Positions 44,626 to 57,294 of a stretch of 64,000 bases of DNA are shown piece after piece. Positions within the stretch are counted from its first letter, which is position 1; every line of letters starts with the position of its first letter. The stretch spans positions 248,001-312,000 of the forward strand of contig CAWZYM010000412.1 in the NCBI GenBank assembly GCA_963966185.1. The letters are read 5' to 3'. The notes beneath the pieces were generated by a model. That model had not been told where the DNA came from. It was given only the letters and a program-made list of their open reading frames with translations, and did no database searches. Source of the stretch: Rhabditoides inermis. Taxonomy: Eukaryota > Nematoda > Chromadorea > Rhabditida > Rhabditidae. The position numbers and the translations under genes are program-made.

Positions 44626-45720
44626 ATATATATATATAGTTTATTCATATGAATTTTGGTGATAACACGGGATAAGAGAAGGAGATGCAATAAGATGCTC
44701 GGGAGACAGCAGCCCCCGTCGTCGGTCCGTATCCCTGCGACCCGGTACAACCGCACTCTCCCCAGAAATCAGAGTTAACATGATCTATGCAGGGAAAGTG
44801 CAGTCTCATCACCCGAAACGAGATAAAAGTGAGTGAGAAAAACGGTCTATATGTGCCGTTTGTCACCACTTCTGAATAAGAGTTGCCCCAGCTTCATATT
44901 TTAGAGATTAGTGGGGTCTTGTATTTTAAGTGAACTGAAAATAGTGCCGTTTTTACTATGGAAATTTATATGATTATTTAAGCTCTTTCTGAATTGGTGT
45001 TTATCGGGAATATTTACAACGGTTTGAGGAAGCAAGTTCCAAGTGTTAACAACCGAATGAATTATAAAAGACTGTTGAATTGTGGTTTTGGCGTTACTGT
45101 AAAGTTTATACCCATTGGAACGGTTCCTAGATGATCTTGACTTGGAATCAATGACGTCAAAAGGGTTTTCTGACTTGATATATCCATACATATAGCTATG
45201 TACTAGGGTAAGGTTGCTTTTCATTCTACGCATATATAGTGTTTCCAGTTGGAGAGACTCGAGACGGTTCGCGTAGCTCATTTTCGGAAATATTGCCTTT
45301 GTGAACTTTCGTTGTGTCTTTTCCAATGCATTCGTGAAAGTTTTGTTCATTAGACATAACACTTCACTGCCGTATTCGAGAATCGGTCTGATTTTGTATA
45401 TGAAGAAATTTCTATATAAATCTTTCGAATAGGAGAAAGTCCGCGGAACAAGTATAGCAAGGGCAGATGCTTTTCGTACTTGTTTTGAAATATGACTATC
45501 GGGACTGAGGTCAAAATTGAGTTGAATACCTAGATCGCGTATATTACGCACCGAACGTAAAGGTTGACCCTCACATGTGTATGAATACATAGGATTATTC
45601 TTGCCAAAATGCATACACTCACATTTAGAAACTGACAGTTTCATTTGTCTGTCAATGAAAAATTTAGCTATCCGACGAAGATCGGATATCAATTTTGACT
45701 AGGAGAGACTCGAGACGGTT
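44626..45720 (-). mobile_element. 5'-truncated CR1/Jockey-like LINE
   Basis: A 1.1-kb insertion splits a 139-bp monomer between its TGAATTTT and its TCTCCTAATCTCTGATC. The 3' end on the minus strand lies at the left, next to a (TA)n tract (44622-44638), as is usual for CR1-like elements that end in a short microsatellite. About 270 bp of untranslated region separates the coding remnant from that end. The 5' end is truncated within the reverse transcriptase. At the 5' junction a 19-nt block GGAGAGACTCGAGACGGTT (45702-45720) repeats an internal block of the element (45251-45269). Confidence 0.85.
44901..45698 (-). pseudogene. Reverse transcriptase C-terminal fragment (non-LTR)
   Basis: About 263 codons are open on the minus strand. 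The peptide includes KLSVSKCECMHFGK, the conserved Lys-Cys...His-Phe-Gly-Lys region just after the RT catalytic motif. It continues with VRNIRDLGIQLNFDL, then IYKIRPILEYGSEVL, then EKTQRKFTKAIF and RLESLQLETLYMRRMKSNL, the thumb and C-terminal region typical of CR1/Jockey-type elements. The catalytic YxDD motif and everything upstream are missing. There is no ATG start; an in-frame TAG lies at the 5' junction (45699-45701). It ends at a natural-looking stop. The fragment cannot be active. The endonuclease and ORF1 are absent. Confidence 0.9.
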
Positions 45721-46015
45721 TTCTCCTAATCTCTGATCTTTCACTCTCTCGTATGCACATAGAAAGCGCTCCGGCACGCTCCGCGCGCCTCCGCGGTCAA
45801 AATATATCAGTAGATCAGAGATTATAATAATATATTGAACACTGATACTGATATGCATTCTCTCCTACTCTCTGATCGTTCAGTCTCTCGTATGCTCATA
45901 GAGGGCGCTCCGGCACACTCCGCGGTGAAAGCCTATCAGTAGCTGGTTGACAATTTTAATTTATTAGAGATACAAATATACTTTATAGTTATCACTGGTC
46001 TTTTATTATAAAATC

Positions 46016-46016
46016 A

Positions 46017-46062
<46 letters not shown>

Positions 46063-46095
46063 GAAAGAGAGAGCGAGAGAGAGAGAAAGACGAAA

Positions 46096-46127
<32 letters not shown>

Positions 46128-46200
46128 TAGAGAGAGAGGAAGAGAGGGAGAGAGGGAGAGAAAGAGAGAAAGAGAGAGAGAGAGACGAAAAAGAGAGAGA
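46016..46200 (+). repeat. (GA)n tract, unit 9
   Basis: A GA tract with GACGAAAGAGAGAGCGAGAG, GATAGAGA and GGGAGAGAGGGAGAG segments in the same order as units 3 and 6. Its right end (GACGAAAAAGAGAGAGATG) is the clearest intact counterpart of the MITE target site. Confidence 0.9.
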
Positions 46201-46237
46201 TGAGAAAAGGAATTGGATGAAAAAAGGAGGTTACATA

Positions 46238-47103
46238 GTATTTCGCCTCGCCTCACTTCCCTGATTGAATATAGAATGACGTGAGTGCATATAGTAATGT
46301 TTTATTGTATGTGCTCAGAATATATTAATCGCGCAGTTTGTTGCAGTGTGGTGAGCTGTTTCGTAGTGCATGGTGATGTTCTCGCTCATTTGCACAATTG
46401 ACTGTCTCTTTCTCTGACATCAGACAGACTGGCAGCTGGCGCACTCTCACCTCGCCACACTCTCTCGTCGCGGGGCAATAAAGTGGCGTCGATTAGAGGA
46501 ATTTAATTGATAGCGGGCGTCAGAGGTCACAAAAAGATGCAAATTTTGGTAGAAGTGTAGTGGCCACCTATTTGCATGTTGTAGTAAAAGGAGACCTTAC
46601 ACGGTTGCCTAGTTTTCTTGAACAGCCCGCGACAACTGTTTGGTGTCGCCTCGCCTCGACTAAATCACTTCGTGAAAAGAAACCAGGAGGAGTTATAAAA
46701 AGATTACGGGCAGATTTGTAGGTGAGGGAGTGTAGAGGAGTGACGTCGAAACCGTTTTCCGATAGCTGAAGTCTGCGATCCGCAGTGCTCGTTCTTGTAA
46801 GGTCTACTCGCCGCAGCCGATTCGTCAGTGACCCGTCTCCTCGCCTCACACACTATTTCGCCGCTTTTCTGTCTGACTCTCTCTGATTACGCGCTATTTC
46901 GTCGGACTTTCTGGAGCTTATAGCTCCGCGGATATGAGAGATAACGAGCTGAAAATTGGAATCCTGCATCTCGGGACCGAGACCATCGGATCGATGTCAC
47001 GTTTGGCTAGATAGGAGTAGTGGCTGGCGCGGTAGAGCGATGGACGTACAGACACCATAGGGCATTTTACACTTACACCAGACTAGCGCGCTTCGCGCGC
47101 TAG
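46238..47103 (+). repeat. HOR cassette C9 with terminal hairpin
   Basis: GTGGCGTC subtype with both octamers intact, nearly identical to C6. The minus strand is open for 93 codons (46568-46849) with the same peptide as C6. Confidence 0.85.
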
Positions 47104-49135
47104 AAATATAAGTATAAAATAGAGGAGAAAATTATCTATCGATTGATATATAGATTGACTTGATATGTGCTCTGTAAGTGCTATTAGGAGCTGTGCTAGA
47201 AGTGCTGTTGTCAGTCTTCCAGTAGATGACTGATCTTTATTTATATATATTTTTTTTATTTTCAGTAATTTTGAATAATTAGAAAGTGTCACAGTCTATC
47301 TGGTTGATAGTATCTGGTTGACTGCTTTTCTACAGGTGTGTTTACTATGCTCATAGAAGGCGCTCCGGCACGCTCCGCTGTCATAGCCTATCAGTATATC
47401 AGTAATTATAAAAATATACTGATCACTGACACTGATATGCCTTCTCTCCTACTCTCTGATCTTTTTCTCTCTCGTACGCACATAGAAAGCGCTCCGGCAC
47501 GCTTCACGCGCCTCCGCGGTCAAAGCCGATCAGTAGATCAGTAATTATAATAATATACTGATCACTGATACTGATATGCCTTCTCTCCTACTCTCTGATC
47601 TTTCACTCTCTCGTACGCACATAGAAAGCGCTCCGGCACGCTTCGCGCGCCTCCGCGGTCAAAGCCGATCAGTAGATCAGTAATTATAATAATATACTGA
47701 TCACTGATACTGATATGTCTTCTCTCCTACTCTCTGATCTTTTTGTCTCTCGTACGCACATATAAAGCGCTCCGGCACGCTTCGCGCGCCTCCGCGGTCA
47801 AAGCCGATCAGTAGAACAGTAATCATAATAATACATTGATCACTGATACTGATATGCATTTTATCCGACTCTCTGATTTTTTATTCTTTCTTATGCACAT
47901 AGAGCGCGCTCCGGCACGGTTCGCGCGCCTCCGCGGTCAAAGTCTATCAGTAGATCAGTAATAATAAGTATATATTGATCACTCTCACGGATATGCATTC
48001 TCTCCGACTCTCTGATATTTCACTCTCTCGGATGCACATAGGAGGCGCTCCGGCACGCTTCGCGCGCCTCCGCGGTCAAAGTCTATCAGTAGATCAGTAA
48101 TAATAAGAATATATTGATCACTGTTACTGATATGCATTCTCTCCGACTCTCCGATATTTCACTCTCTCGGATGCACATAGGAGGCGCTCCGGCACGCTTC
48201 GCGCACCTCCGCGGTCGAAGTCTATCAGTAGATCAGTAATAATAAGAATATATTGATCACTGTTACTGATATGCATTTTCTCCGACTCTCTGATATCTCT
48301 CTAGTATGCACATATAAAGCGATCCGGCACGCTCCGCGCGCCTCCGCGGTCAAAATATATCAGTAGATCAGTAATAGTAAGAATACATTGATCACTGCTA
48401 CTGATATGAATTTTCTCCGACTCTCTGATCTTTCACTCTCTCGTATGCACATAGAAAGCGCTCCGGCACGCTCCGCGCGCCTCCGCGGTCAAAATATATC
48501 AGTAGATCAGTAATAGTAAGAATGCATTGATCACTGCTACTGATATGAATTTTCTCCGACTCTCTGATCGTTCACTTTCTCGTATGCACATGGAAAGCTC
48601 ATCAGTAATTTTGACCGCTCCGGCACGCTCCGCGCGCCTCCGCGGTCAAAATATATCAGTAGATCAGTAACAGTAGGAATGCACTGATCACTGCTACTGA
48701 TATGAATTTTCTCCGACCTTCTGATCTTTCACTCTCTCGTATGCACATAGAAAGCGCTCCGGCACGCTCCGCGCGCCTCCGCGGTCAAAATATATCAGTA
48801 GATCCGTAATAGTAAGAATGCATTGATCACTGCTACTGATATGAATTATCTCCGACTCTCTGATATTACACTCTCTCCTATGCCTTTAGAGGACGCTCCG
48901 GCACGCTACGCGCGCCTCCGCGGTCAAAGCCGATCAGTACATCAGTAATTATAATAATATATTGAACACTGATACTGATATGCATTCTCTCCTACTCTCT
49001 GATCTTTCACTCTCTCGTATGCTCATAGAGGGCGCTCCGGCACACTCCGCGGTAAAAGCCTATCAGTAGCTGGTTGACAATTTTTATTTATTAGAGATAC
49101 AAAAAAACTTTATAGTTATCACTGGCTCATATTAT
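47104..49135. repeat. HOR unit 10: leader and monomer array
   Basis: The leader, an array-start variant (GCTCCGCTGTCATAGCC) and about twelve monomers. One carries a palindromic GC core at 48,609-48,651. The array ends with the CACACTCCGCGGTAAAAGCC variant and an array-end segment almost identical to units 8 and 14. Confidence 0.9.
48609..48651. other. Second monomer with palindromic GC core
   Basis: TTTTGACCGC (48609-48618) and GCGGTCAAAA (48642-48651) form perfect 10-bp inverted arms around the GC core. The left flank (CTCATCAGTAA) is a misplaced piece of the monomer's AT part. It is an independent event from 44,098 because the flanks and the core subtype (CTCCGCGCGCC rather than CTTCGCGCGCC) differ. 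Confidence 0.75.
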
Positions 49136-49142
49136 AAAATTT

Positions 49143-49163
49143 AAGCGAGCGAGAGAGAAAGAA

Positions 49164-49195
<32 letters not shown>

Positions 49196-49370
49196 TGGGA
49201 TGAGCAGCTGGTTGACAATTATTATTATTTTTAGATCCCAGTAGACTTCATAGTTATCAATAATCTAAAATCATAATATATAAGAGAGAGATAGAGGAAG
49301 AGAGGGAGAGAGAGAGAGAGAGAGAGACGTGAGAAGAGAGGGATAAGTAAAGGAGAGAGATGAGAAAAGG
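49143..49370 (+). repeat. Double (GA)n tract, unit 10
   Basis: GCGAGCGAGAGAGAAAGAAA opens the first tract (about 49143-49197). A second array-end segment follows, and then the second tract (about 49283-49370). This is the same double layout as unit 8. Confidence 0.9.
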
Positions 49371-49380
49371 AGGTTACATA

Positions 49381-50235
49381 GTATTTCGCCTCGCCTCACT
49401 TCTATGATTGAATATAGAATGACGTGAGTGCATATAGTATTGTTTTATTGTATGTGCTCAGAAAATAGTTTGTTGGAGTGTGGTGAGCTGTTTCGTAGTG
49501 CATGGTGATACTCTCGCTCATTTGCACAATTGACTGTCTTTTTCTCTGACATCAGACAGACTGGCAGCTGGCGCACTCTCACCTCGCCACACTCTCTCGT
49601 CGCGGGGCAATAAAACGACGTCGATTAGAGGAATTTAATTGATTGCAGGCGTCAGAGGTCACAAAAAGATGCCAATTTCGGTAGAAGTGTAGTGGCCACC
49701 TATTTGCATGTTGTAGTAAAGGGAGACCTTACACGATTGCCTAGTTTTCTTGAACAGCCCGCGACAACTGTTTGGTGTCGCCTCGCCTCGACTAAATCAC
49801 TTCGTGAAAGGAAACCAGGAAGATTTATAAAAAGATTACGGGCAGACTTGTAGGTGAGGGAGTTTAGAGGAGTGACGTGTAAACCGTTTTTCGATAGCTG
49901 AAGTCTGCGATTCGCAGTACTCGTTCTTGTAAGGTCTACTCGCCGCACCCGATTTGCCAGTGACCCGTCTCTTCATCTGACACACTATTTCGCTGCTTTT
50001 GTGTCTGACTCTCTCTGATTACGCGCTATTTCGTCGGACTTTCTGAAGCTTATAGCTCCGCGGATATGAGAGAAAACGAGCTGAAAATTGGAATCCTGCA
50101 TCTCGGGACCGAGACCATCGGACCGATGTCACGTTTGGCTAGATAGGAGTAGTGGGTGGCGCGGTAGAGCGATGTATGGACAGACACCATAGGGCATTTT
50201 ACACATGCACATAGATAGCGCGCTTCGCGCGCTAG
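49381..50235 (+). repeat. HOR cassette C10 with terminal hairpin
   Basis: ACGACGTC subtype. The first octamer is mutated (ATGCCAAT) and the second intact. GATCGATG is changed to GACCGATG. The terminal hairpin reads TAGCGCGC-TTC-GCGCGCTAG with the outermost C lost (AGATAGCGCG). The minus strand is open for 82 codons (49700-49948). Confidence 0.85.
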
Positions 50236-51820
50236 AAATATGGGTATAAAATAGAGGAGAAAATTATCTATCGATTGATATATAGATTGACTTGATATGT
50301 GCTGTGGAAGTGCTATTAGGAGCTGTGCTAGAAGTGCGGTTGTCAGTCTACCAGTAGATGACTGATCTTTATTTATTTCCTTATTTTTTAATGTTCAGTA
50401 ATTTTAAACAATTAGAAAGTGTCACAGTCTATCTGGTTGATAGTATCTGCTTGACTGCTTTTCTACAGATGTTATATTTACTATGCTCATAGAAGGCGCT
50501 CCGGCACGCTTCGCGCGCCTTCGCGGTCAAAGCCGATCAGTAGATCAGTAATTATAATAATATATTGATCACTGATACTGATAAACGTTTTCTCCCACAC
50601 TCTGATATTTTACTCTCTCGTATGCACATAAAGGGAGCTCCGGCACGCACCGCGCGCCTCCGCGGTGAAAAAAGCCTACTGATACTGACATGCATTTTCT
50701 CCGACTCTCTGATTTTTTACTCTTTCGTATGCACATAGAAGGCGCTCCGGCACTCTTCGCGCACCTCCGCGGTCAAAGCCGATCAGTAGATCAGTATTTA
50801 TAATAATATATTAATCACTGATACTGATATGAAATCTCTTCTACTCTCTGATTTTTTACTCTTTCGTATGCACATAGAGAACGCTCCGGCACGCTTCGCG
50901 TGCCTCCGCGGTCAAAGCCGATCAGTAGAACAGTAATTATAATAATACATTGATCACTGATACTGATATGCATTTTCACCGACTCTCTGATTTTTTACTC
51001 TTTCGTATGCACATAGAAGGCGCTCCGGCACTCTTCGCGCGCCTCCGCGGTCAAAGCCGATCAGTAGATTAGTAAATATAATAATTTATTAATCACTGAT
51101 ACTGATATGCAATCTCTTCTACTCTCTGATCTTTTACTCTTTCGTTTGCACATAGAGGGCGCTCCGGCACGCTTCGCGCGCCTCCGCGGTCAAAGACGAT
51201 CAGTAGATCAGTAATTATAATAATATATTAATCACTGATACTGATATGCAATCTCTTCTACTCTCTGATCTTTTACTCTTTCGTATGCACATAGAAGGCG
51301 CTCCGGCACGCTTCGCGCGCCTCCGCGGTCAAAGCCGATCAGTAGATCAGTAATTATAACAAAACATTGATCACTGATAGTGATATACATTTTTTCCGAC
51401 TGTCTGATCTTTTACTCTTTCGTATGTACATAGAAGGCGCTCCGGCACGCTTCGCGCGCCTCCGCGATCAAAGCCGATCAGTAGATCAGTAATTATAATA
51501 AAACATTGATCACTGATACTGAAATGCCTTCTCTCCTACTCTCTGATCTTTTACTCTCTCGTATGCACTCAGACTGCGCTCCGGCACACTCCGGACTCCG
51601 CGGTCAAAGACGATCAGTGGATCATTAATTATAATCATGTATTGATCACTGATAATGATATGCATTCTCTCCTACTCTCTGATCTTTTATTCTCTCGTAT
51701 GCACATAGAAGGCGCTCCGGCACACTCCGCGGTAAAAGCCTATCAGTAGCTGGTTGACAACTATTAGTTATTATAGATCCAAGTATAATTTTCTAGTTGT
51801 CACTGGTCTAATATTATAAA
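50236..51820. repeat. HOR unit 11: leader and monomer array
   Basis: Equivalent to unit 7 monomer by monomer, with the same damaged monomers and the same array-end segment (AGTATAATTTTCTAGTTGTC). Confidence 0.9.
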
Positions 51821-51828
51821 ATATAAGA

Positions 51829-51873
51829 TAGAGAGATATAGAGAGGAAGAGAGGGAGAGAGAGAGAGAGAGAC

Positions 51874-51910
<37 letters not shown>

Positions 51911-51925
51911 GAAAAAGAGAGGGAT
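51829..51925 (+). repeat. (GA)n tract, unit 11
   Basis: GA tract of the duplicated block, almost the same length as in unit 7. Even this slippage-prone tract has hardly diverged, which supports a young duplication. Confidence 0.9.
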
Positions 51926-51949
51926 GAGAAAAGGAGGTGGTACTACAAA

Positions 51950-52815
51950 GTATTTCGCCTCGCCTCATTTTCCTGATTGAGCATACAATGACGTGAGTGC
52001 ATATAGAATTGATTTATTGTATGTGCTCAGAATATAGAATTTGCACAGTTTGTTGGAGTGTGGTGAGCTGTTTCGTAGTGCGTGGTGATGTTCTCGCTCA
52101 TTTGCACAATTGACTGTCTCTTTCTCTAACAGCAGACAGACTGGCAGCTGGCGCACTCTCACCTCGCCACACTCTCTCGTCGCGGGGCAATAAAACGACG
52201 TCGATTTGAGGAATTTAATTGATAGCGGGCGTCAGAGGTCACAAAAAGATGCAAATTTTGGTAGAAGTGTAGTGGCCACCTATTTGCATGTTGTAGTGAA
52301 GGGAGACCTTACACGATTGCCTAGTTTTCTTGAACAGCCCGCGACAACTGTTTGGTGTCGCCTCGCCTCGACTAAATCACTTCGTGAAAGGAAACCAGGA
52401 GGAGTTATAAAAAGATTACGGGCAGATTTGTAGGTGAGGGAGTGTAGAGGAGTGACGTCGAAACCGTTTTTCGATAGCTGAAGTCTGCGATCCGCAGTGC
52501 TCGTTCTTGTAAGGTCTACTCGCCGCAGCCGATTCGTCAGTGACCCGTCTCCTCGCCTCACACACTATTTCGCCGCTTTTGTGTCTGACTCTCTCTGATT
52601 ACGCGCTATTTCGTCGGACTTTCTGAAGCTTATATCTCCGCGGATATGAGAGATAACGAGCTGAAAATTGGAATCCTGCATCTCGGGACCGAGAGCATTC
52701 GATCGATGTCACGTTTGGCTAGATAGGAGTATCGGTGGGCCTTGTGGAGACTCGGACGGATTGACACCATAGGGCATTTTACACATACACCCGACTAGCG
52801 CGCTTCGCGCGCTAG
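51950..52815 (+). repeat. HOR cassette C11 with terminal hairpin
   Basis: Near-identical to C7, with both octamers intact, GAGAGCATTCGATCG and GGTGGGCCTTGTGGAGACTC. The minus strand is open for 93 codons (52280-52561) and the plus strand for 75 (52206-52433). Confidence 0.85.
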
Positions 52816-55800
52816 AAATATAAGTATAAAATAGAGGAGAAAATTATCTATCGATTGATATATAGATTGACTTGATATGTGCTCTGGAAGTGCTATTAGG
52901 AGCTGTGCTAGAAGTGCTGTTGTCAGTCTTACAGTAGATGACTTATCTTTATTTATTTTCTCATTTTTTTATTTTCAGTAATTTTAAATAATTAGAAAGT
53001 GTCACAGTCTATCTGGTTGATAGTATCTGGTTGACTGCTTTTCTACAGATGTATTTACCTTGCTCATAGAATGCGGTCCGGCACGCTCCGCTGTCAGAGC
53101 CTATCAGTAGATCAGTAATAAAAAAATCACAATATAATGATCACTGATACTGATATGCTTTTTTTCGACTCTCTGATCTCTCACTTTCTCGTATGCACAT
53201 AGAAAGCGCTCCGGCACGCTTCGCGCGCCTCCGCGGTCAAAGCCGATCAGTAGATCAGTAATAATGAGAATATATTGATCACTGTTACTGATATGCATTC
53301 TCTCCGACTCTCTGATATTTCACTCTCTCAGATGCACATAGGAGGCGCTCCGGCACGCTTCGCGCGCCTCCGCGGTCAAAGTCTATCAGTAGATCAGTAA
53401 AATTAGAATATATTGATCACTGCTACTGATATGCATTTTCTCCGACTCTCTGATCTTTCACTTTCTCGTATGCACATAGAAAGCGCTCCGGCTCGCTTCG
53501 CGCGCCTCCGCGGTCAAAATACATCGGTAGATCAGTAAAAATAGGAATATATTGATCACTGCTACTGATATGCATTTTATCCGACTCTCTGATCGTTCAC
53601 TTTCTCGTATGCACATAGAAAGCGCTCCGGCACGCTTCGCGCGCCTCTGCGGTCAAAGTATATCAGTATATCAGTAATTATAATAAAACATTGATCACTG
53701 ATACTGATATGCAATCTCTTCTACTCTCTGATCTTTCACTCTCTCGTATGCACATAGAAAGCGCTGCGGTACGCTCCGCGCGCCTCTGCGGTCAAATTCT
53801 ATCAGTAGATCAGTAATAGTAAGAATGCATTGATCACTGCTACTGATATGAATTTTCTCCGACTCTCTGATCGTTCACTTTCTCGTATGCACATAGAAAG
53901 CGCTCCGGCACGCTCCGCGCGCCTCCGCGGTCAAAATATATCAGTAGATCAGTAGTAGTAAGAATGCATTGATCACTACTACTGATATGAATTTTCTCCG
54001 ACTCTCTGATCTTTCTTTCTCTCGTATGCACATAGAAAGCGCTCCGGCACGCTCCGCGCGCCTCCGCGGTCAAAATATATCAGTAGATCAGTATTAGTAA
54101 GAATGCATTGATCACTGCTACTGATATGAATTTTCTCCGACTCTCTGATCGTTCACTTTCTCGTATGCACATAGAAAGCGCTCCGGCACGCTCCGCGCGC
54201 CTCCGCGGTCAAAGCCTATCAGTAGATCAGTAATAATAAGAATATATTGATCACTGCTACTGATATGAATTTTCTCCGAATCTCTGATCTTTCACTCTCT
54301 CGTATGCACATAGAAAGCGCTCCGGCACGCTCCGCGCGCCTCCGCGGTCAAAATATATCAGTAGATCAGTAATAGTAAGAATGCATTGATCACTGCTACT
54401 GATATGCATTTTCTCCGACTCTCTGATCTTTCACTTTCTCGTATGCACATAGAAAGCGTTCCGGCACGCTTCGCGCGCCTCCGCGGTCAAAGTATATCAG
54501 TATATCAGTAAAAATAAGAATATTTTGATCACTGCTACTGATATGAATTTTCTCCGACTCTCTGATCGTTCACTTTCTCGTATGCACATAGAAAGCGCTC
54601 CGGCACGCTCCGCGCGCCTCCGCGGTCAAAGTCGATCAGTAGATCAGTAAAAATAAGTATATTTTGATCACTGCTACTGATATGCATTTTCTCCTACTTA
54701 CTCTCTGATATTTCACTCTCTCGTATGCACATAGAAAGCGCTTCGGCACGCTTCGCGCGCCTCCGCGGTCAAAGTCTATCAGTAGATCAGTAATAATAAG
54801 AATATATTGATCACTGCTACTGATATGCATTCTCTCCGACTCTCTGATCTTTTACTCTTTCGTATGCACATAGAGGGCGCTCCGGCACGCTTCGCGCGCC
54901 TCCGCGGTCAAAGTCTATCAGTAGAACAGTAATAATAAGAATATATTGATCACTGCTACTGATATGAATTTTCTCCGACTCTCTGATCTTTTACTCTTTC
55001 GTATGCACATAGAGGGCGCTCCGGCACGCTTCGCGCGCCTCCGCGGTCAAAGCCGATCAGTAGATCAGTAATAATAAGAATATATTGATCACTGCTACTG
55101 ATATGCATTCTCTCCGACTCTCTGATCTTTTACTCTTTCGTATGCACATAGAGGGCGCTCCGGCACGCTTCGCGCGCCTCCGCGGTCAAAGTCTATCAGT
55201 AGATCAGTAAAAATAAGAATATATTGACCACTGCTACTGATATGCATTTTCTCCGACTCTCTTATCGTTCACTTTCTCGTATGCACATAGAAAGCGTTTC
55301 GGCACGCTTCGCGCGCCTCCGCGGTCAAAGCCGATCAGTAGATCAGTAATAATAAGAATATATTGATCACTGCTACTGATATGCATTCTCTCCGACTCTC
55401 TGATCTTTTACTCTTTCGTATGCACATAGAGGGCGCTCCGGCACGCTTCGCGCGCCTCCGCGGTCAAAGTCTATCAGTAGATCAGTAATAATAAGAATAT
55501 ATTGATCACTGCTACTGATATGAATTTTCTCCGACTCTCTGATCTTTTACTCTTTCGTATGCACATAGAGGGCGCTCCGGCACGCTTCGCGCGCCTCCGC
55601 GGTCAAAGTATCTCAGTATAACAGTAATAATGAGAATATATTGATCACTGCTACTGATATGAATTTTCTCCGATTCTCTGATCTTTTACTCTTTCGTATG
55701 CACATAGAGGGCGCTCCGGCACGCTTCGCGCGCCTCCGCGGTCAAAGTATATCAGTAGATCAGTAAAAACAAGTATATTTTGATCACTGCTACTGATATG

Positions 55801-55995
55801 CATTTTCTCCGACTCTCTGATCGTTCACTTTCTCGTATGCACATAGAAAGCGCGCCTCCGCGGTCAAAGTATATCAGTAGATCAGTAATTATTGATCACT
55901 GATACTGATATGCATTCTCTCCTACTCTCTGATCTTTTACTCTTTCGTATGCACATAAAGGGCGCTCCGGCACACTCCGCGGTGAAATATTATAA
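52816..55995. repeat. HOR unit 12: leader and long monomer array
   Basis: The leader, an array-start variant and about 21 monomers of mostly GTCTATCAGTAGATCAGTAA and CCGATCAGTAGATCAGTAAT subtypes. The last monomers are shortened (about 55,850). The terminal variant (CACACTCCGCGGTGAAATAT) is fused directly to the end of the array-end segment, so most of that segment is deleted here. Confidence 0.9.
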
Positions 55996-55998
55996 AAT

Positions 55999-56000
<2 letters not shown>

Positions 56001-56069
<69 letters not shown>

Positions 56070-56230
56070 AGAGTGAGATGTGCAGCTGGTTGACAATTAT
56101 TATTTAATTTAGATGCAAGTAGAAGTTCATAAAATATAAGAGAGAGAAATAGAGCAAGAGAGGGGATAGGGAGAGAGAAAGAGAGCGAGCGAGCGAGCGA
56201 GCGAGAGAGAGAGATACGGAAAAGAGCAAG

Positions 56231-56278
<48 letters not shown>

Positions 56279-56341
56279 GAAAAGAGAGAGACGAAAAGAG
56301 AGAGAGAATAAACATAGAGAGAGAAAGAGAGAGATAAAGTA

Positions 56342-56383
<42 letters not shown>

Positions 56384-56390
56384 GAAAAAA
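56001..56390 (+). repeat. Double (GA)n tract, unit 12
   Basis: The longest purine block: (GA)n at about 56001-56066, a shortened array-end segment with GATGCAAGTAGAAG, and a complex tract at about 56139-56390 with GCGAGCGAGCGAGCGAGCGA and GACGAAA segments. The 164-codon minus-strand Ser/Leu frame across it is an artefact. Confidence 0.9.
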
Positions 56391-56412
56391 GGATGCGAAA
56401 AAGAGGTTACGT

Positions 56413-57294
56413 ATATTTCGCCTCGCCTCACTTCTCTGATTGAATATAGAATGTCGTTAGTGAATTTAGTAATGTTTTATTGTATGTGCTCAGAAAATAA
56501 AGTTTGCACAGTTTGTTGGAGTGTGGTGAGCTGTTTCGTAGTGCGTGGTGATGTTCTTGCTCATTTGCACAATTGACTGTCTTTTTCTCTGACATCAGAC
56601 AGACTGGCAGCTGGCGCACTCTCACCTCGCCACACTCTCTCGTCGCGGGGCAATAAAGTGGCGTCGATTAGAGGAATTTAATTGATAGCGGGCGTCAGAG
56701 GTCACAAAAAGATGCAAATTTTGGTAGAAGTGTAGTGGCCACCTATTTGCATGTTGTAGTAAAGGGAGATCTGACACGGTTGCCTAGTTTTCTTGAACAG
56801 CCCGCGACAACTGTTTGGTGTCGCCTCGCCTCGATTAAATCACTTCGTGAAAAGAAACCAGGAAGAGTTATAAAAAGATTACGGGCCAATTTGTAGGTGA
56901 GGGAGTGTAGAGGAGTGACGTCGAAACCGTTTTTCGATAGCTGAAGTCTGCGATTCGCAGTACTCGTTCTTGTAAGGCCTACTCGATGCAACCGCTCAAC
57001 GACCTAACCGTCTCTTCATCTGACACACTATTTCGCTCTTTTTTCTGTCTGACGCTCTCTGATTACGCGCTATTTCGTCGAATTTTCTTTAAGGCTCATA
57101 GCTCCGCGGATATGAGAGATAAAGGGCTGAAAATTGGAATCCTGCATCTCGGGACCGAGACCATCGGATCGATGTCACGTTTGGCTAGATAGGATTAGTG
57201 GGTGGCGCGGTAGAGCGATGGACGGACGGACAAAAAGTGCGGAAACCATAGGGCATTTTACACTTACACCCGACTAGCGCGCTTCGCGCGCTAG
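56413..57294 (+). repeat. HOR cassette C12 with terminal hairpin
   Basis: GTGGCGTC subtype with both octamers intact. The ACGG stretch is GATGGACGGACGGACAAAAA, followed by an extra GTGCGGAAA before CCATAGG-GCATTTTA. The minus strand is open for 82 codons (56743-56991). Confidence 0.85.

Larger units (their letters stand above)
42347..46005. repeat. HOR unit 9: heavily rearranged array
   Basis: The leader is cut short at about 42,422 by a unique 130-bp segment. Array parts follow, interrupted by an older unmatched stretch (about 42,765-42,975, including a (CT)n run on the plus strand), type B monomers (about 43,150-43,590), a SINE, two monomers with palindromic GC cores, 139-bp monomers and a truncated retrotransposon. 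The terminal variant is CACACTCCGCGGTGAAAGCC at about 45,912. This is the most disrupted unit of the window. Confidence 0.85.
50216..52840. repeat. Segmental duplication copy 2 (~2.6 kb)
   Basis: Near-identical counterpart of 34387-37010, covering the C10 hairpin, array 11, its GA tract, cassette C11, its hairpin and the first bases of the next leader. Similarity drops in the leader after the hairpin, where the two copies differ at several positions. Confidence 0.9.
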
